Below the pieces are notes generated by a model that was given only the letters and a program-made list of their open reading frames with translations, was not told where the DNA came from and ran no database searches. Positions 1 to 10,431 of a stretch of DNA of 64,000 bases are shown one piece after another. Each line of letters begins with the position of its first letter. The first letter of the stretch is position 1. The position numbers and the translations under genes are program-made. Origin of the DNA: Chaetomium olivaceum (Eukaryota > Ascomycota > Sordariomycetes > Sordariales > Chaetomiaceae); the NCBI GenBank assembly GCA_039881045.1, contig JAYWVB010000037.1, forward strand, positions 276,127 to 340,126, written 5' to 3'.

Positions 1-300
1 ATCGACGGGCGGCGCTGCGACGTCATCTACGACGACAACGACCCGGGGTCGCGCATGCGCATCGTCATGGACGAGGACGGCGGTATTGCGGGCATGTATG
101 TCGAGCACGACGCGGACGCGGAGGGCTGGGGTGCAGACTCTGCCATGTACGAGAGTCCGGTCACGCTAGTCATGTCCGCCACGACCATACCGGCCTCGGC
201 GCGGCCGGGCGGTGGCGAGGCATCGCTCACCGTCCCTGCGCGCACGACCTCGACTAGGAAGCGGGTGAAGACCGTCGTCACCTATGCGCCGGTTGTGTAG
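1..300 (+). CDS. 3' end of an unrecognised protein gene (truncated by window edge)
   Basis: The frame is open from the first base and ends at TAG 298-300, giving 99 codons of a C-terminus. The peptide is acidic near its start (IYDDNDPGSRMRIVMDEDGG), then becomes Ala/Thr/Pro-rich, and ends in a basic, hydrophobic tail (KRVKTVVTYAPVV). GC-rich third positions match the other genes of the window, which supports coding. I do not recognise the family. The 5' part lies outside the window, so domain content and exon number cannot be judged. Confidence 0.5.
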   Translation: MDGRRCDVIYDDNDPGSRMRIVMDEDGGIAGMYVEHDADAEGWGADSAMYESPVTLVMSATTIPASARPGGGEASLTVPARTTSTRKRVKTVVTYAPVV

Positions 301-970
301 GTAGTTGTAGCCCGCGCTGGCAACGCTTAACCGAACCCTTGATGATGCCCTCAGGTAGCTTCATCTTTGGCTGACACGGCCCAACTCACTCTCTCTTTTA
401 ATTTCCCGGTTGGCTTGCCGCGGCCAAGGCTCGAGTTAACAGCCTGGAGTGCTTGGCGAACAAGACGTTGGCCTCGGCTCTTTCGCGGGAACTTAGGCTT
501 CTCACCGGCCGAGTTTGTTATCCTCGACAGAGCTGTAGTAGTGGATACGCCGGAAAACCCTCCCCATGGCAGCTTGTTAGAAACTGTGGTTTTTATGCAC
601 AGTTACCTGCTTCAAGGACCTCCGTACTTTGACCAGGGCGCGAGTCGAACACCTGCGCCCAGACTCCCTTCTCCTGGTAAAGTCACAGGATGCTTTGCAT
701 GATAGAACTAAAATTGGCACACAAGAGAAAAAGAAAGCATGGCATAGCTTTGAGGTATCGACATTTGATTGGACGATGGGGTCTAATGAGAGTGTAAGAA
801 CGTCTAGCTGTTAGGCCAGCTTCGCAGAGTACTTCCCAGGTTCTTGAGTATATGAGCAATATATCAGAGAACCAGCAGAGACTCCCCCGAAATCTGTTTT
901 AGCAAACTAGTAACGAAGACGTCGCCCCGAGACACTGTATAGCTACCGTGCTACCAAGACAACGACGATT
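301..970. other. Intergenic stretch, no gene seen
   Basis: This gap separates the first gene from the F-box-like gene, and both face into it with their 3' ends. The short open frames here have no family resemblance. A TTCGA-containing stretch near 640-660 resembles a tRNA T-loop but lacks a matching stem. Confidence 0.5.
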
Positions 971-2053
971 TCAAGTAGCCATCCTCGACCACTCATCCCT
1001 GAACTCCACCTCATCTGGACTAAGCAGTCTATAGTCAATGACTCGCCTGTCTCGTGCATCCACAGTGACTAGGAAGGTATCAATAACATTGGACCGCCAT
1101 GAGTCCAGCCCGTGCCAGAGCTTATACTCAAGCTCAATAATCGTCTTCATGCGATTCATGACCCCTCGGAAGAGACTGAGCTTCTGGGTTCCTGCTTCCC
1201 TCTCACCACCCCCCTCATCCTCCGTAAACTCTTCGGGTTCACTATCCGAGGCACCCACGGCAGTAAATGCCTCCCAATCCTCACCTTCAAACTCGCTATC
1301 CGAGTCAGGCTCAAGGGTCACCGGCTCTGTGTGCGTCTGCGGATCGACAACCCGACTCAGCCATCCCCTCCTCCCGAAGTCAACGATGTCCCGCACCACC
1401 CTCTCAGCCGACACGGCTCCGAACCTCTTCCACGCATTCACCTTGTCCTCCGCCGAGAGTTCCGCATAGGTAGCTGGGGTCAGGCATATCGTCATCGTCG
1501 GCTTCGTCGTCGGCAAAGCGTCATACTCATCAGGTTGATGGCTCAGGCTGTCGACGGAGACCATGGTCTTTTTGGTGATCCTGAACGTGGCCAGTCGCGG
1601 ATACTTATGGAAAGGGAATGGTCGCTTGGGGGGTCTGTCCTCGCCCAAGAACTCCATAGTCCCGCAGTGGAAGAGGACCTCGCGCACATCATCGCGGGTG
1701 GCACGCGGGGGCAATATCGAGAGCTGGCCGGGCGCGTGGGGGTTATAGACGATGTGCAGCTTCAAGCTGGCGTAGAGGATGGGCAAGGCCTCGGCGTAAA
1801 TCTGCTTGCACACGTAGAGCGGGCTCGTATCCGCGCTGCCGGATGTCTCGATGCCGCCGTAGTCGCACGCGTAGCGCATGTGTGGGACGGCCACGCTGCC
1901 GTAAAAGATGCGCCATATGTGCTGGCGGAGTTCAGGCGGGAGACCCAGGAGGGATGTCTTTGTCGGGGGGGTAGTGTTGCTGTTGTCCAACACACCGCTG
2001 CTTAGGAATAATGCATGCTTTTTAGGCCGCGGCGGGGGGGCGCGAGGCATCAT
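971..2053 (-). CDS. F-box-like / 2EXR-type fungal protein, 360 aa
   Basis: This is an intronless 360-codon frame. Residues about 34-55 read LLGLPPELRQHIWRIFYGS, the F-box-like opening (LPxELRxxIW) of the large fungal 2EXR/DUF7730 group. It is followed by PLYVCKQIYAEALPILYAS, the second conserved block of that group (LxVCRQIYxEAxPxLY). The C-terminal third is acidic and low in complexity (EPDSDSEFEGEDWEAF) and then ends in a compact basic/acidic tail. Members are presumed adaptor-like proteins, but the substrate is unknown. Two adjacent Met codons stand at the start, and either could be used. The Pro-rich N-terminus is typical of the family. No neighbour suggests a specific role. Confidence 0.75.
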   Translation of the reverse strand: MMPRAPPPRPKKHALFLSSGVLDNSNTTPPTKTSLLGLPPELRQHIWRIFYGSVAVPHMRYACDYGGIETSGSADTSPLYVCKQIYAEALPILYASLKLHIVYNPHAPGQLSILPPRATRDDVREVLFHCGTMEFLGEDRPPKRPFPFHKYPRLATFRITKKTMVSVDSLSHQPDEYDALPTTKPTMTICLTPATYAELSAEDKVNAWKRFGAVSAERVVRDIVDFGRRGWLSRVVDPQTHTEPVTLEPDSDSEFEGEDWEAFTAVGASDSEPEEFTEDEGGGEREAGTQKLSLFRGVMNRMKTIIELEYKLWHGLDSWRSNVIDTFLVTVDARDRRVIDYRLLSPDEVEFRDEWSRMAT

Positions 2054-3737
2054 AAGACAATCTATAAACCAAAAGGGGGAAAAGCTGACTCGTGCCTGGT
2101 TCAGCCGAGTTGGACCAGTTCACCACAGGATAAGCGGTCAAGAACACGAACTTGTGTGAAGGCCGCGGGGAAGCGTTGAATTGAGGAAATAACCAGCCAC
2201 TCATATACCAATAAAAGAGCCTCCCCAAAACCCTACCAGTGGGGATTAAGTGGAACCACTTGTTGACGGTTGCCTGGCAAGCCTGGCACGTGCCTGGCTA
2301 CCTACTCGAACTCTTACAACAGGATCTAAAGTGAATGGCTCCCCGCAGGTTAAGCTAGGTAGGTACTCTACTGTCTCAGAAAGCGGCTGCGTCGCCCGAT
2401 TGCCAAACATTTAAAAGAGATGACTTTACATCACGAAATCCTATACACTCTTCAACATGCCGCGGGGAAACATCTCAAAGCTACGCACGCCCGCTGCGGC
2501 CCGCAGAGCAGCTCAGAGAAAAGCACTGGCATCGAGAGGCTACCATAACATGTAAGTACCTAGCTAAATATAACAGAAGTTTACTGCCCCTATAAACGCC
2601 GATACGATCCAAGCCAACATATTCTACGTCCAAGAAAGACTCGTGAGGCACTTCGTACTTTGTGACTGTATCCAGCTACACTGCTAACTGTTCGCAGATT
2701 CTGCCATGAGAAGAAACACGGAAGTTAGAAGACGGCCATCCGGAGACGCTACTACGACAAGGCTTGATCATGGAAGTTCTGCACTGGATCTGCGAGGCTT
2801 ACCTTTTGCGAGACACAAACGCTCGAAGAAGAAAACTGTCAAATCAGTACTGGTGAGCCTTCAACATGCTCTATCAACGAACGAGTAACGGAAGAGTTGT
2901 CAATGCGAACGACTGGGAGGAGACCCGTAAGTTATTTTTTTAGTGACTTGCCACGATCTTTGAAATACGTGCAAACTGAACCGTCCCCAAAGACCTAACC
3001 GGTTAGGTCCCGAACAAGTGGTGAGGTTGCCTGCGGGGTTCGCACACCCACCAAACCACCACTGGCCAGCCATTCATTACACGTTTTTGACTCGGGTTTA
3101 TAGGGCACGTGGTCGACCTCCTATGGACGGCGATCCATCGAAAGTTCAACTAGTTTTTACCAGGGCGGCGGTCAAAAGGTGGCCTGCAAGTGCATACAGC
3201 ATGAAACTGAAGCGTCGCAGAGCACCCTGATGTCTAGATGGCCAGACTGGCGTGATAGGCGCAGTCCTCTGCAAAAGATTGAACTGGGTAAGCAACGAAT
3301 CAGTTAATGAGAGCTAAATCAATAAGTCTACTTTTCAAATCAATACCATTTTGTCGGAGCGGCTCACAAACTCGCTTTGCCAGCTATACTTTCGCCTTCT
3401 CCGCCGCCATCCGAGACGGGACCCTTTCTCCGCCGACCTTGACGCTGTCCCGTTCCTTAGGTCCTGCCCACAATTAAAAGATTGTCGCCTCGGACGGACC
3501 CAGGCAGCGTGGGGTCCCTTTCCCTTCACGCGGCCGATCCTCCGCGTATTGTCCATGAAAACTTTGATCCTCAAGTAGTAAGACACCGTGGCTAGAGTTC
3601 ACTGCCTGAGTGCAGTGTCTTCAAGTCTTGATGAATATTGATGCGCATGCGCCCCATGAGTACCACGATTGCGGACGATATACAAAGCACCCACTGGCCT
3701 TCACCTTCGCGGAAATTGAACAGCTGTCTGATACTAA
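2054..3737. other. Gene-poor stretch with a possible small spliced transcript
   Basis: No recognisable gene was found. At 2457 an ATG opens a short basic peptide (MPRGNISKLRTPAAARRAA). It meets a good donor (GTAAGT at 2552), and an intron with CTAAC and CAG ends at 2697, but the joined frame closes after about ten more codons. It could be a tiny gene, a 5' exon of something degraded, or chance. A TAGGTAGGTA motif near 2355 recurs elsewhere in the window. Confidence 0.35.
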
Positions 3738-4772
3738 TTACAGATACGAGTCAAGAGCGGCCCCAATAGCATCGACGCAGTCTGCCCAGCTTGGATCATT
3801 AAAAAGCTGCTGGAAGTCAGGAGGATTTCCCGGCTGAATAATGGAGCGTCAGTTCCTTGATCCGCAATAGCAGAAAGCCTAGCATTTTGAACTGGCAGGT
3901 CAACTTACGTTCAAGTAGGAAATCTCAAACTCGCGGATATAAGCCTCGAGTCCGTTGCTGCCGCACACCTCGGAAAAGTTGGACCAGTCAAAGTCGAGTC
4001 ACTAGCCTGGTCGCACGGCTCTCCGCCGTAGGTATTGTTTGACGCGACTTCCTTGGTGTAGCTGACCCAAGTTTCACGGTCTTCGACTGGGAACGTCCCG
4101 CCATCGGAACCCTTAGGGCCCGAATTGAAGATACAGTCGTTGTGGATGGTCACGCCGCGGTCGCCATCATAGAGGGCCTTGTGGTCTTGGGGATACCGCA
4201 TGGCAACCTTGGGCCCTACCTCACGCAGCTTGTCCACTATGGCTTTTTTCACCCTCACGGTTCTCCTCAGTGTCGTAGATCCCTTTCTCCGGGCAGAAGT
4301 GACCACTCTGGGAGTCTTGTCAGCTAAGAAAATACGGGAGCAAGACTTCGATACTCACATGCCATTCTCCCCACATGCCAAGGAAGCCAGCCTGAATGAC
4401 AGGGATATCAATGATGCCAGAGACTTCCGAAAAGACCGTCGCCCACGTTGCCACATCGTCAAGAATCAAAGCCGCATCTGCCGGCTCAGAGGCCACCGAT
4501 CCGTCGACGTTTCCGTATCTGACACGGGGAATCGCCGACACCCCTTGGTTACCATAGTTCCGAGCCAGCGTTTTGAAGTCCTCAATCAGGGGCTGATGAT
4601 CCCCGCCGGCGATGATTTGAATGTAGAGGAAGAGCGTGTCGGAGCGGTCCAGCTCATGATAGGTAATAGCATCGGAGTTATCGATGTCGGATCGAATCTC
4701 TTTGTAGGTTGCGAAACCGGCAGCTGCCAGCTCTAGAACGGCCGCTGTGGCAAGAAGCTTTGAAGTTCGCAT
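3738..4772 (-). pseudogene. DUF4874/DUF4832-type secreted protein, apparently broken
   Basis: The product starts with a signal-like peptide (MRTSKLLATAAVLELAAAGF). It then carries segments typical of the DUF4874-DUF4832 pair of putative glycosidase-like proteins: GVSAIPRVRYGN, ILDDVATWATVF and IPVIQAGFLGMWGEWH. After an intron whose donor follows GEWH, the DUF4832-like part continues (VDKLREVGPKVAMR, GVTIHNDCIF, NTYGGEPCDQ). A second intron near 3918-3837 leads to a last exon ending at TAA 3738-3740 (FQQLFNDPSWADCVD). Two frame breaks are visible. One lies at a run of six T (plus strand) near 4245, and one lies just after GGEPCDQ near 4000. The usual Asn-Pro-x-Arg-Gly-Phe opening motif of the family is also absent. 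I call it a decayed gene, but indel errors are possible. Confidence 0.6.
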
Positions 4773-5885
4773 TTTGGTGGACGTACGCCAACGATTTCGT
4801 ATGGCACAATCTGGAGTAGCGGATTACAGATGCTGGAGAGTTGAGCCATCACAGAGGGCGCACACAGGACTGATATGCCTTTCGCTTTTAACATGAAAGT
4901 GACCGTTCCTGAATCCTACGCGTGTAAAGTTCGAGCTAGCCTGACGTTGGCAGTTTCAGTCGGAGCTGGGCGGGTCCCACCGAAGCCCTGTAAGTTAAGC
5001 GTAAACGGACCGACTAAAGCAGCTGCTGGTGATGGGTTGCCGTCTTGCACTAACATCACTCACGTTGTATTTGACAGGGCTGTTGGGGATGCATGGTTGT
5101 GGGGCCACCCAATTTCGTCAAATTCAGGGGCAACAGCTCGCTGTTGGAAAATCTGAGGGTGGCGGTTACGGTGCGGCGCGGCAGGCACTCGAAACAGCGG
5201 TCCCGCAAGGTAGGAAGCTTGGTATGGCTTACGTAAACCCATAAAAGGGGGTTCGAATGCAGAGATTACAAGCAACATGATAGTGACGGTTATACCGGAT
5301 CTGTTGCAATAATGCGGAAGTACGAATGAAAGAAGTAAGAAAGATGATGCACTAGAATGATGGAGAGCTCTAGTGAGATGAGGGAGAAGGAGCCCGTCAA
5401 TGTCAAGAAATCAGTCCCAGAGTTCTTTCCTGTTTCACCAAAGCCACCCATTCTGAGACACAATGATCTCGATTCTGTTCTTGTACAGATGTACTTTGTA
5501 CACATCAGAATCGATCGTCAGATTTTTGTCACCGTCACGTTAAATTTTCAACGCAGGAAAGCGAGCAGCAAAGAGGTTTCAACCTATCTTCTCTCTGATT
5601 ATGGACGGTGTGGCGTTGACCACCCCAACAGAGACGAGGAACCCGCCAGGTGCAAGGGAATCTCCGGATCGGTCTTAACAAAGAAGGGAGAAGGTTTTCT
5701 GGGGTAAACTCCTCTAAAGCGTTGGGATCAGTGGCGATGAGATAGTTGTTCAAAATTATATGTATCTTCTGTTGGTTGAACTCGGTACAGTCCGAGGTTG
5801 AGGAAAATTATTGATGACTGGGTTCGATCCATGTCACCAAAACCATGCTAATCTTGTTTAAACTTCTGCCAAGCAGATGTCGATG
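4773..5885. other. Intergenic stretch, no gene seen
   Basis: About 1.1 kb between two minus-strand genes. Several 70-115 codon frames occur on both strands, but none shows family features, a convincing start context or codon use like the neighbours. Confidence 0.5.
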
Positions 5886-7436
5886 TCATGCCTCGGCCTT
5901 CGGCGCCCCGGTGCTAAGTGGTTTTCGTCCGTAAACAACATGTCTGGGGAGCAGAGGTTAGAACAGATGATTTGTTTCGTGTGCTCCAGAACGTCAACGT
6001 ACATTGGCCAATAGGCGTGGACCCTTGGATCCCGCAACACCCTTCTTGCGCGTGCCGCAAGCACGATCGCCTCTTCTCTTGTCCAACCTAGTGATCTTGT
6101 CATCGGTGCCAATATGGCGGGTTCCAAGACTTGGTCCATGTTGTATAAAACCCATTGGCCAAGCGTCTTGTAATGTGAGTCGCGAGCCCAGCCGTTGGTC
6201 GGCCACTTGTAGACTCTCTCCACGACGTCTTCGAATCCGGCGTCCTCCATGAGCTCCTTCCATTTCTGCGCAGCTGTAAGTGGTCTACCAAAAGCCTCCA
6301 TTGCTTGCATCAACCACAGGCACCAGGTCCACAGGTCGGAGTCGGTTGTTAGGGTTCCATCATCGCAGCCGAAAGGGACAGCCATGTCCTGCGCCTCGAA
6401 GTAGCCGCCGGGCTCGAGTTGACTGTCGAGTTGTGAGTTTTTGAGTCATTATCCCTGACGAGAAAGATGACAACCTACTCAAACGCCTTCTTCACGATGG
6501 CGCTGTTATCGGCGAAACTACCCGTCATAAAGCGACTGAAGATAAAATCAAAGGGTTTTGACCATGTCCAGCTTTTCTCCAGGTCGTCGATCTTGTGCCA
6601 GTTAGCCGCACGTTATTGTTGGCCTGTGGATAAAGCCCACTTGCCTCGAAGCTACAGTTTGGTGGTACGCTAGGCCCAGTCAATCAAATGCACATCGAAA
6701 CTTTGAGTGATGAGAAGTTTACATACAATTCAGGTTGGACAGGGGAGAGGTCAACACCGATAACCTAAACAGAGATCAGCCATGTGCACAACTCGGGGAG
6801 TCTCGTTTCGCACCTCAGCCTCGGGATGCTCATCCGCTTGTGCTGAGCGTCAGTAAAGCGATAAACAGAGCTTAGACGGAGTGTGCATACCGTAATCTAT
6901 GCACCATATCCCCGTTCCGGTGCCGAGATCCAGAACCCTTTTTGCGCCGCTTTTCTTGGGACAGAGGCAGATTTGGTCTTCGAAGGTTAGTCTGAAGATA
7001 TGATGTTGCAGATCCAAACGGTCAATCTCCACCTGCGGAATGTTAGCCCAACAATGGCGTGGCGGAAGCGGGACGTCAGTCATACTGCATCATTTGGAAG
7101 GAAGTATTCTGTTTAAATCGGCGTTAGCGTGAACGTTTGCGCAGTTTTTGTATGAAAACCCACTTCCGGCGCTCATGGAGTGATATGTTCGGCCATTCTC
7201 TTCGTGAAATTCGAGGATGCTCGACCGAAGGGATGTGAGACTATCTCTCGTTGGCTGTCGGCGGGCCGTGTTAGCACGTGGAGATCCGTCCTCGGCGAGC
7301 TGGCGCATTCCGAGAAGCGGGGAACAGGCATTCGCACCTCGTCGTCAACGGAAGAATCAGCATCGTCGGAATCGTCGGCGGGACCCTGGGAGTGCTTCAG
7401 CATTTGCGCATCATGTGGCTGCAGAGGTAGGGTCAT
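5886..7436 (-). CDS. LaeA-like SAM-dependent methyltransferase, 343 aa, ten exons
   Basis: Nine introns can be placed so that all exons join in one frame of 344 codons: 7338-7436, 7164-7254, 7086-7108, 6891-7032, 6814-6836, 6727-6764, 6645-6669, 6479-6591, 6003-6422 and 5886-5943. The joined protein has the hallmarks of the fungal LaeA/TAM group. These are an acidic N-terminus, ENGRTYH, KYFLPND, RLDLQHHIF, the SAM motif I VLDLGTGTGIW, DDLEKSWTW, LEPGGYFEAQD, RSLGWTREE, HAYWP and the closing YGRKP. Such proteins act on secondary metabolism and development, or are pathway-level methyltransferases; the target here is unknown. One intron (6644-6592) uses a GC-AG pair with donor GCAAGT. The gene is divergent from the P450 at 8103, with about 670 bp shared upstream DNA. 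The reading frame is intact. Confidence 0.9.
6592..6644 (-). other. GC-AG intron in the LaeA-like gene
   Basis: No GT donor gives the right phase here. GCAAGT, the usual GC-type donor, directly follows Phe-Glu. A CTAAC branch site and an AAG acceptor restore IDDLEKSW. Removing exactly this segment keeps the family motif and the frame. Confidence 0.75.
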
Positions 7437-8102
7437 GACTCGATCGGGGGCGTACCAGGTCGATTTCGTGCTGTTCCTGCTCGTGGCGCTCGTCCCCAGG
7501 GCCGGGCGGGGTTGTCGGTGCGTTTGGTGAGTTTGGCATCGCGGCTGAAGGTGCAACCCGTCAGAATGCGGCTCTGGTCTTGGGGTTCGGGCGTTGTTGA
7601 GGTGCGTCTGCGGCGCGACCTTCAACGGGGAGTTGTTCTAACAGACAAAGAGCTGCAACGGCCGGTAGCTTTTATTAACTTCCCGGTCGTGCCCGACTCG
7701 CGTGGGGGTTGTTGGGTTCCGGGTCCCGCGGGTGCGCAGGGCCTTGCTAGTGGCGCTTGGCAGAAGAGGCATTCTCAACACTAGAACCGAAGGGGTCGCA
7801 ACTGCCAGTCCCGTGCTCCTTCTAATTGGCCCATGCCGGTTCGCTCGCTGAAGTTCCCTGTTCGAAGCCACCCGGACCACGTTTCCGCAAGTCTAGCGAA
7901 AATTCTCACCAACCATATGCCTATTCAGAGGAACCAGCACGGAGCACAGTGCAGTAGTTCGCGCCGTTCCGCATTTTCTATCTCATGGACCGCTGGGGTC
8001 GTGGGCATTGCCCGCCCAGTTTAAGACTTCCCGGCTCTGTGGCACACAGTGGGACCTCCATCCTTCTGCGACATACCGCTGCGTCACGTCGCACCGTCTG
8101 CC
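7437..8102. promoter_or_regulatory. Divergent promoter region between LaeA-like gene and P450
   Basis: This is the 666-bp shared upstream region of two genes transcribed away from each other. No classical TATA box stands at a good distance from either start. It is very GC-rich up to about 7860. The arrangement would allow co-regulation, which is an inference. Confidence 0.45.
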
Positions 8103-9722
8103 ATGCAACTCTTGACATCAACGGCTGGCCTCCTCGGGCTCGGCCTCGTGCTCCTCTTCGTGGTCGTGCAGCGTGTCCGAGATTATGCTCGCACAAAACA
8201 CATTCCTGGCCCGTTCTGGGCGGGATGGACTGATCTCTGGATGATTCGCGCACAGCTGAGCGGCCGGATGTGTTTTATCCTCGCCGAGACGAACGTGAAA
8301 TACGGTAGGTTGGCGCACTCTTTTTTTCCTAATTACCAGCGGGCAGAAAGAGAAAAAAACTAACACAAAGTGTCTGATAAGGCCCAATCGCAAAGATCGC
8401 GCCTAAGTGGGTTGTTTGCGGCGACGGTGCAGAGCTTCGAAAGATTTGGGGTGTCCGCTCCGCATGGCAGCGATCCCCATGGTACAGAGGGCTTCGATTC
8501 GACAGAAATCTCGACAACGCCTTCTCCACGTTAGATGACCAAGTCCACGAGACGCTCAGAGCCAAGCTGATGCCGGGCTATGGCGGGAAGGACGTCGAAA
8601 ATCTCCAGCAGCAGATCGATAAGCAGGTCGCTGGCCTCGTCACTCTCCTGGAGACTAAGTATCTGTCCACGAAGACCAAGTCGAAGCCGGTTGACCTTGC
8701 GCGCAAAGTCCAGTACTTCACCCTGGACGTCATCTCCGCCCTGGCGTTTGGCACCGAGCTTGGATACCTCGCCGCCGACAAGGATCTATTTGACTACATC
8801 CAGACCACCGAGAGCACACTTCCCATTATGCTTGCGACTGCCTTCTTGCCCGGTCTTCTAGCCATGATTCAGTCGCCACGTCTTAAGTGGCTTATCCCCG
8901 ATGTGCGCAACATGGCGGGCATTGGAAGTGTGCTTGGTGTCGCTCACGATGCTGTTGCCCAGCGATTCGGAGACAAAGCCCTCGTCAAGAAAGACATGCT
9001 CGGCTCCTTTATCGCCCACGGTCTGACCAAACAAGAAGCCGAAGCCGAGACGGTGGTGCAGATTATCGCGGGATCCGACACCAGCGCAACGGCAATCCGG
9101 TCGACGCTGCTCTTCATTATAACTAACCCGCTGGTCTACCGCCGGCTGCAGGCCGAGATAGACGCCGGTATCATGGACGGGAGCATCTCGTCCCCCATTA
9201 CAGACGAGGAGGCCAGGAAACTTCCGTATCTGCAAGCTTGTATTCGCGAGGGTTTGCGCCTCTGGCCGCCCGCGACGGCCGTCCTGCCCAAGGTATCCAC
9301 CAAGGACCAAGTCGTCTGTGGCGTTCACATCCCAGCCGGAACCCACGTTGCGTGGGCTCCGTTCAGCTTTCTCAGGAATAGGGAAACATTTGGAGACGAC
9401 GCCGACCTGTTCAAGCCCGAGCGATGGTTGGATATCGACCCGGCCAAGTACCGGGTAATGGATCAGACTGTTATGATGGAGTTTGCCTCGGGGAGCAGGT
9501 GGGAATGTCTAGGCAAGACGGTTGCACAAATCGAGCTTAACAAGACATATGTTGAGGTAAGAAACCCATCCTGCTCGAGATGGTAAGATGGCTAACTTGT
9601 GGTAGCTACTTCGCCGATTCGACATCCAACTGGTTGACCCGACGAATCCCTGGAAGTCATACAACGCTGCCGTGTTCATCCAGAGCGATATGAACGTTAT
9701 CGTAACCAAAAGGGAGACGTGA
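8103..9722 (+). CDS. Cytochrome P450 monooxygenase (pisatin-demethylase-like), 497 aa
   Basis: Three exons (8103-8304, 8382-9556, 9606-9722) join to 498 codons. An N-terminal membrane anchor (LLGLGLVLLFVVVQ) is followed by a Pro-Gly-Pro hinge (HIPGPFW). The I-helix motif AGSDTSAT is at about residue 297, the ExxR motif (EGLR) at about 357-360, PERWLD follows, and the haem loop FASGSRWECLG carries the axial Cys at about residue 443. The C-terminal LNKTYVELLRRFDIQL is typical of the CYP57/pisatin-demethylase-like fungal group. It should be an ER-bound, haem-thiolate oxygenase needing a P450 reductase; the substrate is unknown. The haem loop has one residue more between Arg and Cys than the classical pattern. 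It lies divergent to the LaeA-like methyltransferase, and the two might modify the same metabolite. Confidence 0.92.
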
Positions 9723-10431
9723 ATGCAATATATGACCCGTGCCACACACGGGTGCAAGCCCTATACAATTTGACACAATATACCACCTTTATTTTCTGCC
9801 ACGCCGCAAACCTCTGTGATATCTTCTCCGGTCATCCATTATCCTTAACCCCTCACTCGTTACTATCCTCCACAGGATCCTAAAGCCACCTCACCTAACC
9901 AAGATTTTTTGGCCTTTTGACGCAAGAAGCCATGTAAGCCTCCCTGCATCTTGGGTGCACCACCTCCCGATATTCACCCCGAGTTTCACTTCTACTATGC
10001 CGACCTCGGACCAACTAATATTATGGTCTCAGACGATGGCCGGCTCCCCAGCATCATCGATTAGGAATATGCAGCGTGTTACCCGCGTTTTTGGCTGGCT
10101 ACCAAGCAAATCGTTATATGACTTTTGACTGGGTTGCGCGAAAGGCGAGAATTCAAGATTATGGGCTAAGTTACTGGCCCAAGGCCTCGAGACATATGGC
10201 GGGTTTAAGGGACAGGGAGAAACGTACAACCGCTAGCATGACGGGGTGGGTAAGTAATAGGAAAAGAGTTAATTTCAAGGTACGTATTCTTAGCTTCCAT
10301 GGTGGCATTACGACGTCCATTGCACACCTACTTCCATTGGGTGCCCTGTACAACAACCCACCGTCTCATCCGTTCTTCTACGCCTCAATATTACCCGTCC
10401 CTATCCTCTTTAACCCTGCTCCCTCCCAACT
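9723..10431. other. Intergenic stretch, no gene seen
   Basis: About 0.7 kb between the 3' end of the P450 gene and the 3' end of the pectate lyase gene. Open frames here are continuations of antisense frames, and no family features are seen. Confidence 0.5.

Noticed and set aside
630..665. Possible tRNA on the minus strand (TTCGA loop)
   Set aside because: The five-base stem of the T-arm cannot be formed, and no acceptor or anticodon arm fits upstream.
1112..2005. 297-codon plus-strand frame opposite the F-box-like gene
   Set aside because: It is the antisense shadow of a recognisable protein. GC-rich third positions keep it open.
3335..3586. Overlapping 75-83 codon frames on both strands
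   Set aside because: No start context, no motif and composition unlike neighbouring genes.
5290..5707. Frames of 71 and 116 codons upstream of the LaeA-like gene
   Set aside because: They overlap each other on opposite strands and show no family features.
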